64,000 bases of DNA, taken from the NCBI GenBank assembly GCA_017624235.1, contig JAGANL010000037.1, positions 1 through 64,000 of the forward strand, given 5' to 3'. Source of the stretch: Lachnospiraceae bacterium (GTDB taxonomy: Bacteria > Bacillota > Clostridia > Lachnospirales > Lachnospiraceae). The translations under genes and the position numbers were made by a program. The notes under the pieces are model-generated. The model was given only the letters and a program-made list of their open reading frames with translations. It was not told the DNA's origin and did not search any database. Positions 7,209 to 15,814 of the stretch are shown here, piece after piece. How positions within the stretch are numbered: position 1 is the stretch's first letter; every line of letters begins with the position of its first letter.

Positions 7209-7709
7209 GTGCGACTTGATTGCATTAGCAGGAAGCTGCGGGAGCGGAGAGGCTTTACGCTTCTGGAAGTGATTCTGGCGACGGCTATGGTCAGTATCTT
7301 CTTTGTCATGGCGGCAATGATCATACCGACCTGGTATAAGGCCTATACCAAAACGACACAGTTAAATCATGCAAGGCAGATTGCGGACAGTGTGATGGGC
7401 GCGGTCGAAGGGCAGGTGCGGTTTGCCAATCAGGTGGAGGTGCTTGCTCCCACGGAAAGTGATCCAGTACAGCGGCTGACCGGACTGAGCGGAAGCCATA
7501 GATTTCAAATACCAATGCAGGGTAGTACAGGATACATTGACGGGCTTGTGTATGATGAGGACTTTTTCCTGAATCATGAGTTGGCGCTTTCCTTTTCGTT
7601 AAGCCCGGATCATTCTTATTGTGATGTAACGGTAGAAATTCTGGCAGAGGACGGCAGCAGGGTGCTTCAGAAGCAAAGGGCAGTCATGCTGTCGGGGGAA
7701 AATCCATAA
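7209..7709 (+). CDS. prepilin-type minor pilin
   Basis: 166 residues starting at GTG with AAGGAGG seven bases upstream. The N-terminus reads 'RERRGFTLLEVILATAMVSI', a canonical prepilin leader with Phe+1 and Glu+5, followed by a hydrophobic helix to about residue 40. The C-terminal domain has alternating strands as expected for a pilin head. It lies between the short minor pilin and pilC in one transcript. PilV/PilU-like by position; substrate or surface role unknown. Confidence 0.75.
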   Translation: MRLDCISRKLRERRGFTLLEVILATAMVSIFFVMAAMIIPTWYKAYTKTTQLNHARQIADSVMGAVEGQVRFANQVEVLAPTESDPVQRLTGLSGSHRFQIPMQGSTGYIDGLVYDEDFFLNHELALSFSLSPDHSYCDVTVEILAEDGSRVLQKQRAVMLSGENP

Positions 7710-7742
7710 GAGAAAACAAAAGAGAGAAGATGGAGACTTTTT

Positions 7743-8933
7743 ATGGCAAAATATCGCTATAAGGCAAAGAACCTGGAAGGAAAAATCCTATACGGAACCC
7801 TGGAAGCGGGGAGTAATGCAGAATTTTATGACAACATGGAAAAGAAGGGGCTTTACTGCATTTCCATGTCGGTGAAAAAGGGGGAGACGGCAGAGGGAAG
7901 AGAAAGAAAGCTGAAAATGAAAACGCTTTCGGTATTCTGCAGGGAAATGTCCGTGCTGCTTGCCTCCGGTATGAATCTGCTGACCGCTCTGAGGCTTCTG
8001 TATGACAGAGAGGAAAAGCAGTATATCAAGGACAGCTATATGGGGCTGATCGAGTCGATTGAAAAGGGTGATACCTTTTACGAGGCGATGCGCAAGCAGG
8101 GAAATACCTATCCAAGACTGTTAAAGGCAATGATACTGGCCGGAGAGGCAAGCGGTTCGATCGATCAGATTATGGAGAAAATGGCGATTTATTATGAAAA
8201 GGAAAATGCGTTAAGGACAAAGGTACAGAATGCCATGATCTATCCGCTCATTCTGATTGCAGTGACCTTTGCGGTGATTATCCTTTTGTTTACCTTTGTG
8301 CTTCCACGTTTTTTTGATATGTTCGAGGGACAGCAGGTACCTGCGATCACGGCAGCCTTTATGAGCATCAGCCGTTTCCTGACCGGAAACTGGCATCTGC
8401 TCTTACTGGCTCTTCTGGTAGTCATATGCGTGGTGAAGGCACTGGGTGAAAATAAGCGGACAGGCAGAAAGCTGGATCAACTGATTCTTTCCATCCCGAT
8501 TTTCGGAAAGCTGATCAATAAGGTGATTACAGGGCATTTTGCCAATGCAATGTCCATTTTATATGCCAGCGGAGTCACAATCGTGAGAGCGTTGGAAATC
8601 AGCGGGGAAACGCTGGACAACCGTTATATTGCGGAGAAGCTGGTCAATGTCCGGGAGAAGGTGGAGAAGGGTGTCGAGCTTTCTCAGGCATTGCAGCAGG
8701 AGAAGATGTTCGACAAGATGTTCTGGTCCATGGTACATATCGGAGAGGAATCCGGCAATCTGGAGATGATGTTTTTTAAGCTATCGGAGTATCTGGAGCA
8801 GGAGTCCGAGGCAGCGGTACAGAAGATGATGGCTGTATTGGAGCCTATGGTGCTTATTGTGATTGCGGTGGTCATCGGTGCCGTGGTGGCAAGTGTGCTG
8901 CTTCCGATTTACAGCATGTATCAGGTAGGATAA
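7743..8933 (+). CDS. pilC: type IV pilus inner-membrane platform protein PilC (GspF family)
   Basis: 396 residues, the normal family length. It has an N-terminal 'YRYKAKNLEGKILYGTLEA' segment and two GspF cytoplasmic helical domains (about 65-185 and 265-385). Each is followed by membrane segments, for example 'YPLILIAVTFAVIILLFTFV' and the C-terminal 'VLIVIAVVIGAVVASVLL'. PilC is the membrane platform on which the ATPases PilB and PilT turn to add or remove pilin subunits. Both partners are encoded downstream in the same cluster. No anomaly seen. Confidence 0.93.
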   Translation: MAKYRYKAKNLEGKILYGTLEAGSNAEFYDNMEKKGLYCISMSVKKGETAEGRERKLKMKTLSVFCREMSVLLASGMNLLTALRLLYDREEKQYIKDSYMGLIESIEKGDTFYEAMRKQGNTYPRLLKAMILAGEASGSIDQIMEKMAIYYEKENALRTKVQNAMIYPLILIAVTFAVIILLFTFVLPRFFDMFEGQQVPAITAAFMSISRFLTGNWHLLLLALLVVICVVKALGENKRTGRKLDQLILSIPIFGKLINKVITGHFANAMSILYASGVTIVRALEISGETLDNRYIAEKLVNVREKVEKGVELSQALQQEKMFDKMFWSMVHIGEESGNLEMMFFKLSEYLEQESEAAVQKMMAVLEPMVLIVIAVVIGAVVASVLLPIYSMYQVG

Positions 8934-8956
8934 AGAAAGGGGTTTAGCGGACGGTC

Positions 8957-10486
8957 ATGAAACTGGCGATGAAATTCAGTAATGATGCAGTCACCATTCT
9001 GGAGTACAAAGGCGGAAATGCAATACAGGTATCAAAATGTGTGCAGGGCAAGATGCCGGAAGGTGCTTTTAAGAATGGGATTGTGGTAGATACAGGACAG
9101 GTGGCGGATGTAATCAGGGCACTGGTCAAGGAGAACCGGCTCAAAGGGAAAAGGGTCAGTCTCTGTGTCAGCGGGATGGATGTCATTCAGAAGAAAACGG
9201 AAATTCCCAAAAGTGCGGCAAGGCATGTGAGGGGACTTTTAAAGAATGAACTGACGAAAACGGAGACGCTGCGAAACGGTTATCTGTTTGATTATATTCC
9301 GATGGAGGAAAATACAGGTGAGATGTCTGCCTATCAGACCTATCTGCTTCCGGCGGAGCTGATTCGCAATTATGAGCAGACCTTAAAAAGGGCCGGGCTC
9401 ATATTGGAGAGCGTGGAGCCGGTCAACAGGAGTATGGAAAAGCTTTCGACGCTGCTTGGTCTGGAGAAGCAGGAGGGACTTACCATTCTGATGGATGTGG
9501 AAAGCTCAGGTATCGATCTTTTGATGACGGGAGCCGATATGAAGAGTATCTACCGTAATATTCAGAAGAAGGAAGAAAGTATTGAGGAAAACATCTTCAT
9601 TGTATCCGCAATCCAGAATATTTCAGAGAGTACATCTGCGGCGGAGCAGATGCTGGATCAGCTTGGCGAGGCAGTCTCCAGACTGATTCAGTTCCAGTCA
9701 CAGACCAGCAGGGGGCGGGTTGTGGAACGGATTTTAGTATACGGGGAGCTGGCGGAGCAGGAAGAATTTGTGGCTAAAATCGGACGTCGTACCGGTATTC
9801 AGACAGATCATTGTCCACTGCCTGAAAACGGAATCCGGTTTCAGAACGGGCAGGCTCCGGCTTTCGGAGTGTCCTTCAGTCCGCTTGGGACGATCTGCGG
9901 CAGAATGATTGGGGAGTCGAGACAGCTTTCCTTTATGCAGCCGACAGAGGATGCAGGAGCCATGACGGCAAAGGATCACATTCCGTTTTTGGTGGGACTG
10001 GTCTGTCTGATCGGTTTTTCCGTTTACTATTCGGTGATGACAATGGACAATAATCGTCTGGAAAAACAGAATGACAGCCGTCGGGAGGAAATTGCCAGAC
10101 TGGAGGAATCAGTGGAATTTAAGCGGCGAATGTCAGTACGGGAGGAGCTTTTGAAGCTGACCTCCTACAATGAAAGCTGTGATATCTGCATTGAGACGCT
10201 GGAGGGGACAAAGCGTTTTTCAGCGGATGTCTTTACCGGAGTGGATGCTTTGGTGCCGGAGGGCATCACCATATACGGCTATGAGCTGGAGGGTAATACG
10301 GTACGCTTCCTTTGCTCGGCAAGGGATCAGGATGGCCCGGCAGAATTTGCCCGGATCGTCACGGATGCGGAACTGTTTGAAGAGGTAGCTTATACGGGCT
10401 TTTCTGCTTATCAGGAGGCGGACGGGAGCACACACTACAGCTTTCGGCTGGAATGCGGACAGAAATGGGAGGAGGATGAGGAATGA
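8957..10486 (+). CDS. PilM-PilN fusion protein of the type IV pilus
   Basis: 509 residues. Residues 1 to about 325 match PilM, an actin-like ATPase-fold cytoplasmic protein ('MKLAMKFSNDAVTILEY', 'KGKRVSLCVSGMDVI', 'GLTILMDVESSGIDLL', 'RILVYGEL'). Residues 340-360 form one membrane helix ('FLVGLVCLIGFSVYYSVM'), followed by a coiled coil and a PilN-like periplasm-equivalent domain. In Gram-negative bacteria these are two proteins that dock to each other. A fused pilMN is known from Clostridioides difficile, so the fusion fits a Gram-positive pilus. It overlaps the PilO gene by four bases (ATGA), indicating translational coupling. Confidence 0.85.
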   Translation: MKLAMKFSNDAVTILEYKGGNAIQVSKCVQGKMPEGAFKNGIVVDTGQVADVIRALVKENRLKGKRVSLCVSGMDVIQKKTEIPKSAARHVRGLLKNELTKTETLRNGYLFDYIPMEENTGEMSAYQTYLLPAELIRNYEQTLKRAGLILESVEPVNRSMEKLSTLLGLEKQEGLTILMDVESSGIDLLMTGADMKSIYRNIQKKEESIEENIFIVSAIQNISESTSAAEQMLDQLGEAVSRLIQFQSQTSRGRVVERILVYGELAEQEEFVAKIGRRTGIQTDHCPLPENGIRFQNGQAPAFGVSFSPLGTICGRMIGESRQLSFMQPTEDAGAMTAKDHIPFLVGLVCLIGFSVYYSVMTMDNNRLEKQNDSRREEIARLEESVEFKRRMSVREELLKLTSYNESCDICIETLEGTKRFSADVFTGVDALVPEGITIYGYELEGNTVRFLCSARDQDGPAEFARIVTDAELFEEVAYTGFSAYQEADGSTHYSFRLECGQKWEEDEE

Positions 10487-11076
10487 CCTTAAAAAAGAGT
10501 GAAAAGATTCTTCTGGAAATTCTCGTACTCGTTGCCGGCTTTGCGGCAGTCCTTGTATTTTTCTTCATGCCGGAGGCTGAGAGAAGAATTGAACTGCAGA
10601 GCCTGTCCGAGGAACTGGAAACGGAGCTGAATGAGAAGCAGCTTTTGATGCTGAATCAGACCCTGGATGAAAGCTGTGCGGAGGCAAGACGTCAGGCCGA
10701 AAAGAATTATGATTATTTCTATTCGGTGCTAAATGGCTACAGCATCGATGAAATCATCAATCGTATCGCACAGGAGAAGAATCTGGCGATTACAACGTTA
10801 AATATTGGAGAGTATGAGGATGCTTCGGCGGACTTTACGGAGAACGTAGAGGGTGAGCTGAGTGTGCTCGTAAAGAGTACGGTGAATGTGACCGTGCTTG
10901 GCTCCTATGACAATATATTGGAATTTATGGATGCCGTGAATGAAAAGAGCACCTGCCTTCGGATGAACCTGATTTCCATTACGGAGAATCAGAACGATGC
11001 GACCGGTGAGCAGGGAATGCTGGCAACTTTCCGAATCTATCTTTACGGAATCAATGTGGAGCTAGAAAAGGGATAG
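10483..11076 (+). CDS. PilO-like pilus alignment protein
   Basis: 197 residues: a short cytoplasmic end, one membrane helix at about residues 10-30 ('ILVLVAGFAAVLVFFFM'), a coiled coil to about 75, and a ferredoxin-like globular domain ('YSIDEIINRIAQEKNLAI', 'TVNVTVLGSYDNILEFMDAV'). This is the PilO architecture; it would pair with the PilN half of the preceding fusion protein and link the platform to the pilus. The ATG overlaps the previous stop. Its last 15 bases overlap the end of the convergent prepilin peptidase gene. Confidence 0.8.
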   Translation: MTLKKSEKILLEILVLVAGFAAVLVFFFMPEAERRIELQSLSEELETELNEKQLLMLNQTLDESCAEARRQAEKNYDYFYSVLNGYSIDEIINRIAQEKNLAITTLNIGEYEDASADFTENVEGELSVLVKSTVNVTVLGSYDNILEFMDAVNEKSTCLRMNLISITENQNDATGEQGMLATFRIYLYGINVELEKG

Positions 11077-11808
11077 GTAAGCATTCAGCAGGACATCGCC
11101 CCAGAGTGCGGACAGGATAAAGCCAAAGGACAGGAAGGGTCCGAAGGCAAAAGCGGTCTTTCCTCCGGCTTTTTTACGCAGCATGAGGAGGAGGCCTGTG
11201 GCAGCCGCTGTCATACAGCTGATGAAAAAACCGATCAGCACGAGACGAAAGCCCAGAAACAGGCCGCAGACGGCACAGAGCTTAATATCACCGCCGCCGA
11301 AGCCGTCGGTTACAAGGGACAGAAGCAGCATCGGAACACTCAGAAGGAAGAAGCCGATGATTCCTTCCCTGAAAAAGGACGGGGACAGCAGAAGGTGTGC
11401 AAGGGAGAGTCCGAGAATCCAGAGGTGAAGGATATCCGGAATTTCCATCGTGCGAAGGTCGATGCCGGAAAGCACAATCAGTACACAAAAAAAGATACAT
11501 AGGAGCAGGGTATAGGGGGTAAAGCCAAAGCGGAGTGCAGCGCCCAGAAAAAGCAGGGCGGTCAGCGCTTCAACTAAGGGGTACTGAATGGAAATCGGAG
11601 CCTTACAGATACGACAGCGTCCGCGCAGGATAAGATAACTAAGCACCGGAATCATCTCTGCAAAGGAGAGCGTATGATTGCAGTGCGGACAGTGTGAACG
11701 GCCGGTAACGACAGATTCACCGGTCGGAAGGCGCAGGATGCAGACATTCAGAAAGCTTCCGATGATGCTTCCTATTAAAAAAATATAACAATACCATAAA
11801 AAATCCAT
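11062..11808 (-). CDS. pilD: prepilin peptidase/N-methyltransferase PilD
   Basis: 248 residues from the ATG at 11,808, chosen because AAAGGAG lies about nine bases before it; the frame is open upstream to 11,883. The cytoplasmic N-terminal domain carries two zinc-type CxxC pairs ('HCPHC' and 'CRICK'), followed by about seven membrane segments. The two catalytic aspartates of the type IV prepilin peptidase family are in 'GIDLRTMEIPD' and 'FGGGDIKL'. It would cleave and N-methylate the prepilins encoded on both sides. It is the only minus-strand gene in the cluster and is divergent from pilB with a 67-base gap. Confidence 0.92.
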   Translation of the reverse strand: MDFLWYCYIFLIGSIIGSFLNVCILRLPTGESVVTGRSHCPHCNHTLSFAEMIPVLSYLILRGRCRICKAPISIQYPLVEALTALLFLGAALRFGFTPYTLLLCIFFCVLIVLSGIDLRTMEIPDILHLWILGLSLAHLLLSPSFFREGIIGFFLLSVPMLLLSLVTDGFGGGDIKLCAVCGLFLGFRLVLIGFFISCMTAAATGLLLMLRKKAGGKTAFAFGPFLSFGFILSALWGDVLLNAYLSLF

Positions 11809-11875
11809 GGCGTGATGCTCCTTTACAAAATCTGATGTAATCATATCACGCGGAGAGAAAAAGAGGAATGAAAAA

Positions 11876-13591
11876 TTGGTCAAAAATCTGAAATTAGGAG
11901 AAATTCTGAAAGAAGAGGGTTACATTACGGACGAACAGCTCATGGAGGCACTTGCCTATCAGAAGAACAGTCCGACCAAAAAGATGCTGGGAGATGCCCT
12001 GACCGAGCTGGGCTTTATCACGGAGGAGGACAAACTGCAGGCACTTTCCAGACGTCTGAACATTCAGGTCGTTCGTTCGGACAAGCTGAAATCCAGTGCA
12101 GAGGCAATCGCGCTGGTGCCACGGGAGATGTCGGAGAGGCTTTTGACGCTTCCCTTAAAGGTGGAGCAGGATATGCTGCTTGTGGCAACAGACAATCCGC
12201 TCAATTATTATGGAATTGAAGAGCTGGAGTCCCAGACCGGAAAGCGGATTGCCGCCCTGCTTGCATCCCGGTCGGAAATACGGGAAGCGATTGAGCGTAA
12301 TTATGCCAAGCAGAACATGTTCAGTACGATACACGATGCGCAGAAGGAGTACAGCACCGCAGATAACGTGGATGAGGAAGGTGCATCAGAGTCCTTCCAG
12401 CAGATGATGGAGCGTGTAGACAGCTCCCCGGTGGTAAAGCTGGCCAATACCATCATACAGCAGGCCGTGAATATGCGTGCTTCCGATATCCATATTGAGC
12501 CGAGAAAAAACAATATCAGTATCCGTTACCGTATCGACAGTGACCTGATGGAAGCCATGGTGCTCAGTACCAGTGTATTGGTGCCGCTCGTTACCCGTTT
12601 TAAGATTATGAGCGAGCTGGACATCGCCGAAAAGAGAATCCCGCAGGATGGGCGTTTCTCTCAGAATCTGGGAGGAAAGAATCTGAACTTCCGTATTTCC
12701 ACGATGCCGAGCATTTATGGAGAGAAAATAGTTATCCGTATTCTGGGGGACAACCAGATCAATATTGTGAAGGCAACCGAGCTTGGAATGAGCGATGAGA
12801 ACTACGCAAAGTTCAGACGCCTGATCATGAATCCGAATGGAGTCGTATTGGTAACAGGGCCGACGGGAAGCGGTAAGACGACAACCCTTTATTCGGCTTT
12901 GAATGAAATTGCGGTGCCGGAGGTCAATGCGGTGACAATCGAGGATCCGGTGGAAAAATATGTACCGAATGTCACGCAGGTACAGGTCAATCCGAAGGCA
13001 GGGTTGACCTTTGCTACGGGCCTGAGGGCATTGATGCGTCAGGACCCGGACATTATCATGGTCGGTGAGGTACGTGATCAGGAGACGGCTTCCATTGCAG
13101 CCAGGGCCGCAATTACCGGGCATCTGGTGTTAACCACCGTACATACCAATGATGCGGCATCCGCTTTCATGCGGTTCATCGATATGGGAGTAGAACCATA
13201 TATGGTAGCATCCTCTGTTATCGGAGTCGTATCCCAGCGTCTGGTCAAGCTGATCTGTGAGGAGTGTCGGGAAGAGTATGAGCCATCGGAGGAGGAGCTT
13301 TTGCAGTGGGATACGGGGAGCCGTCCGATGCCGCCCAGATTTTATCATGGTGCAGGATGTCCGAAATGCAACCATACAGGATATAAGGGACGGGCCGCAG
13401 TACATGAGATTATCGTGATGAACAGCAAGATACGTTCCCTCGTCATGCGCAATGCCTCTTCGCAGGAAATTAAGGCGGCTGCCGCGGAGGATGGTGGTTA
13501 TACCGATTTGAAACAGAACCTGATGGATATGGTGACAGAGGGAAGGACAACCCTGCAGCAGATGATTAAGGTTGTCAACTTTCTGGATTAA
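11876..13591 (+). CDS. pilB: type IV pilus extension ATPase PilB
   Basis: 571 residues. An N-terminal MshEN/GspE-N domain ('KLGEILKEEGYITDEQL') is followed by the secretion ATPase core: Walker A 'GPTGSGKTT' near residue 330, Asp box 'TIEDPVEKYVPN', Walker B 'DPDIIMVGEVRD' and His box 'LTTVHTNDAA'. A zinc-type tetracysteine (CEEC and CPKC) near residues 460-505 separates extension ATPases from PilT. Translation must start at TTG, because the ATG at 11,869 is out of frame and stops at once. AAGAGGA lies eight bases before the TTG. Confidence 0.94.
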   Translation: MVKNLKLGEILKEEGYITDEQLMEALAYQKNSPTKKMLGDALTELGFITEEDKLQALSRRLNIQVVRSDKLKSSAEAIALVPREMSERLLTLPLKVEQDMLLVATDNPLNYYGIEELESQTGKRIAALLASRSEIREAIERNYAKQNMFSTIHDAQKEYSTADNVDEEGASESFQQMMERVDSSPVVKLANTIIQQAVNMRASDIHIEPRKNNISIRYRIDSDLMEAMVLSTSVLVPLVTRFKIMSELDIAEKRIPQDGRFSQNLGGKNLNFRISTMPSIYGEKIVIRILGDNQINIVKATELGMSDENYAKFRRLIMNPNGVVLVTGPTGSGKTTTLYSALNEIAVPEVNAVTIEDPVEKYVPNVTQVQVNPKAGLTFATGLRALMRQDPDIIMVGEVRDQETASIAARAAITGHLVLTTVHTNDAASAFMRFIDMGVEPYMVASSVIGVVSQRLVKLICEECREEYEPSEEELLQWDTGSRPMPPRFYHGAGCPKCNHTGYKGRAAVHEIIVMNSKIRSLVMRNASSQEIKAAAAEDGGYTDLKQNLMDMVTEGRTTLQQMIKVVNFLD

Positions 13592-13605
13592 GGAAGCAAA
13601 GGAGC

Positions 13606-14685
13606 GTGGACAGGAAAATGAATAAGACGGAAGAATTGATATCCTATGGAAGACAGCACGGCTGTTCCGATATCCACCTGACTTATGGGGAAGAGCCGGT
13701 GGTGCGCTGCAATGGAAAGCTGGTGACCTTAAGCGGCTACGGCAGGCTGGATGATATGCAGCTGGAGCAGCTGACAGGAGAGCTGCTGATGCAGGAGCAG
13801 ACCGGACAGGAATTTGGAAAGGGAACAGAGGACATTGATCTGTGCTATGAGACACAGGACGGTACAAGAAACCGTGTCAATATCTACAGACAGCAGAAGC
13901 ATACGGCAATTGCCATCCGGCTTTTGAATCCTTATGTACCGACACTGGCAGAACTGAATATGCCACCGGTTTTTCAGGGGCTGACATCCCTGCAGCAGGG
14001 CATGGTGCTGGTGACAGGGCCGACGGGAAGCGGTAAATCTACAACACTTGCCGCCTGTATTGACGAAATCAACCGGACACAGAGAAAGCATATCATTACA
14101 ATCGAGGATCCGGTGGAATACCGTCACAAAAATCAGGGCTGTATCATCAATCAGAGAGAAATCGGTGTGGATACAGGCAGCTTTTCCCAGGCGCTCCGCA
14201 GTGCACTCAGGGAGGACCCGGATATTATTCTGGTCGGTGAGATGCGTGATCTGGAGACGATTTCGGCAGCAGTAACGGCTGCGGAAACCGGACATCTGGT
14301 CTTTTCCACGCTCCATACGATTGGGGCTGCGGCTACCATTGACCGTATCGTGGATGTATTTCCGCCGCATCAGCAGAGGCAGATACGGACGCAGCTTGCC
14401 ATGGTGCTGAGGGCGGTCGTGTCCCAGCAGCTGGTACCCAAGGCAGACGGAAGCGGCCGGGTGGCGGCACAGGAGATTCTGTTGGTCAATGATGCCGTGT
14501 CCAATATGATACGGGAGGATAAATGCCATCAGATTACTTCGGTGCTCCAGACGAATGCCAGAGCCGGCATGCAGTCGATGGACAGCCATCTTGCGGCACT
14601 GGTGCAGCAGGGCATCATTACACCGGAAACAGCAGCCCGATACGAAAGCGGTTTACATAAACAGGAAAGGAACGAAGAGAGGTAG
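13606..14685 (+). CDS. pilT: type IV pilus retraction ATPase PilT
   Basis: 359 residues. It has the secretion-ATPase motifs (Walker A 'GPTGSGKST' near residue 138, 'TIEDPVEYRHKN', Walker B 'DPDIILVGEMRDLETI', 'STLHTIGAAATIDRI') and lacks the N-terminal MshEN domain and the tetracysteine. The C-terminal 'VSNMIREDKCHQITSVLQT' matches the retraction motif of PilT. This implies active retraction and possibly twitching motility. The start is uncertain between GTG 13,606 and ATG 13,618; AAAGGAG lies between the previous stop and both. It runs directly into the major pilin gene. Confidence 0.92.
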   Translation: MDRKMNKTEELISYGRQHGCSDIHLTYGEEPVVRCNGKLVTLSGYGRLDDMQLEQLTGELLMQEQTGQEFGKGTEDIDLCYETQDGTRNRVNIYRQQKHTAIAIRLLNPYVPTLAELNMPPVFQGLTSLQQGMVLVTGPTGSGKSTTLAACIDEINRTQRKHIITIEDPVEYRHKNQGCIINQREIGVDTGSFSQALRSALREDPDIILVGEMRDLETISAAVTAAETGHLVFSTLHTIGAAATIDRIVDVFPPHQQRQIRTQLAMVLRAVVSQQLVPKADGSGRVAAQEILLVNDAVSNMIREDKCHQITSVLQTNARAGMQSMDSHLAALVQQGIITPETAARYESGLHKQERNEER

Positions 14686-14691
14686 AAAACG

Positions 14692-15123
14692 ATGAAGAGC
14701 TTAAGAAAAAAACTGAGAGAGAAAAAAGGCTTTACCCTGATTGAAATGATTATTGTCATTGCGATTATTGCGATTCTGATCGCGCTGATTGCGCCTAATC
14801 TGCAGAAATTCTTAAATACGGCAAAGCAGACGAAAGCGGATGCCGCGGCTAAGACTCTGTACACGGCAACCTCCACTTATCTGGTGGACTGCTATGCAAA
14901 CGGGAGTCCGGTGGATACGAAGGGGAAAACTTGGACACAGTCCACTATCCCTGCGGATTTGAAGAAGGATTATTTTAACCAGAATGAAATCAAATCCGGG
15001 GTGGAATATGAAATTAAATTTGACAGCGCAGGAAATATAGAGAAGGTAACCTGGAAAGAGGATGGATTTACAGGAAAATATCCGAGGGGAGAAGCATCTG
15101 AATCGGAAAGTGAAGCAAGCTAA
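14692..15123 (+). CDS. pilA: major type IV pilin PilA
   Basis: 143 residues: leader 'MKSLRKKLREKKG' cleaved before 'FTLIEMIIVIAIIAILIALI', the textbook type IV pilin N-terminus with Phe+1 and Glu+5, then a short globular domain of about 100 residues. The C-terminus is low-complexity ('GEASESESEAS'), a possible surface-exposed or modified tail. No cysteine pair for a disulfide loop is seen, unlike Gram-negative pilins. Its position after the motor genes and the clean leader make it the likely main fibre subunit. Confidence 0.88.
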   Translation: MKSLRKKLREKKGFTLIEMIIVIAIIAILIALIAPNLQKFLNTAKQTKADAAAKTLYTATSTYLVDCYANGSPVDTKGKTWTQSTIPADLKKDYFNQNEIKSGVEYEIKFDSAGNIEKVTWKEDGFTGKYPRGEASESESEAS

Positions 15124-15157
15124 ATGGTTTAGTCTGTTAGGAAGGACGGATGATGAT

Positions 15158-15814
15158 ATGAATAGAGGATTGCAACAGAAGCTAAAGGAGCAGGCTGGCT
15201 TTACAAGGCTTCAGCAGCTCATGATTCTGGTGCTTGCTGCCGTTCTTGTAACAGTCGGAAGCTATACTTTTACCGGATACCGCAGGGCGGCCTATCAGGT
15301 AAAGGCGGATCGGACGGCAGAGCGTTTTTTTGATATGGCAGAAAAGTATATTGCCATTGAGAAATCCTCCGGTCGGTTGCAGGAGTGGAATGAGCGGGCG
15401 GCAGCATACGGCGGTCAGGTGTCCATGGACGACCAGCTGGAATGTATTGCCAGTCGGTATCAGGGGGCGGATCGGGAGCAGTTTCTGGAAACCTACCGGA
15501 AGAAGTACCGGAGAGTGCCGGTCTATTATATCTGTCTGGAGAGTGAAGCGGTGGGAGAAGGGAAACGTGAGAAAAACCCGATTCTGGACATATTCGCTTA
15601 TCAGATGGTGGATGAAAATATCACAAAGCACACCTTTCTGGTGGAGTACAACGGCAATACGGGAGAGGTGCTGTCCGTATTGTACAGTGAAAAGACGGAT
15701 TCCTTTACCTATGATGGAAATCGGGAAGATAAGTCCAATGTCATGCTAAGGGATAAGGACAGTCTGAATCAAAAATGGCAGGGATACTGTGGAGTAGACT
15801 TGGAGGAAATGTAA
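15158..15814 (+). CDS. pilin-like protein, paralogue of the head of the giant adhesin
   Basis: 218 residues from the ATG at 15,158. The leader region reads 'KLKEQAGFTRLQQLMILVLAAVLV': Gly-Phe is present, but the residue at +5 is Gln instead of Glu. After the hydrophobic helix, the protein aligns along its whole length with residues 20-205 of the giant protein encoded next: 'HTFLVEYNGNTGEVLSVLYSEKTDSF' there matches 'HTFLMEYDARTGVVRSVFYTEKADSF', split here only by wording. It ends with 'DSLNQKWQGYCGVDLEEM' at the point where the repeat region of the neighbour begins. The stop overlaps the next ATG by one base (TAATG). Confidence 0.75.
   Translation: MNRGLQQKLKEQAGFTRLQQLMILVLAAVLVTVGSYTFTGYRRAAYQVKADRTAERFFDMAEKYIAIEKSSGRLQEWNERAAAYGGQVSMDDQLECIASRYQGADREQFLETYRKKYRRVPVYYICLESEAVGEGKREKNPILDIFAYQMVDENITKHTFLVEYNGNTGEVLSVLYSEKTDSFTYDGNREDKSNVMLRDKDSLNQKWQGYCGVDLEEM

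Noticed and set aside
12386..14589. Minus-strand open frames of 245-286 codons opposite pilB and pilT.
   Set aside because: The plus strand encodes clear ATPases with all motifs; the minus frames have no start signals and are compositional shadows.
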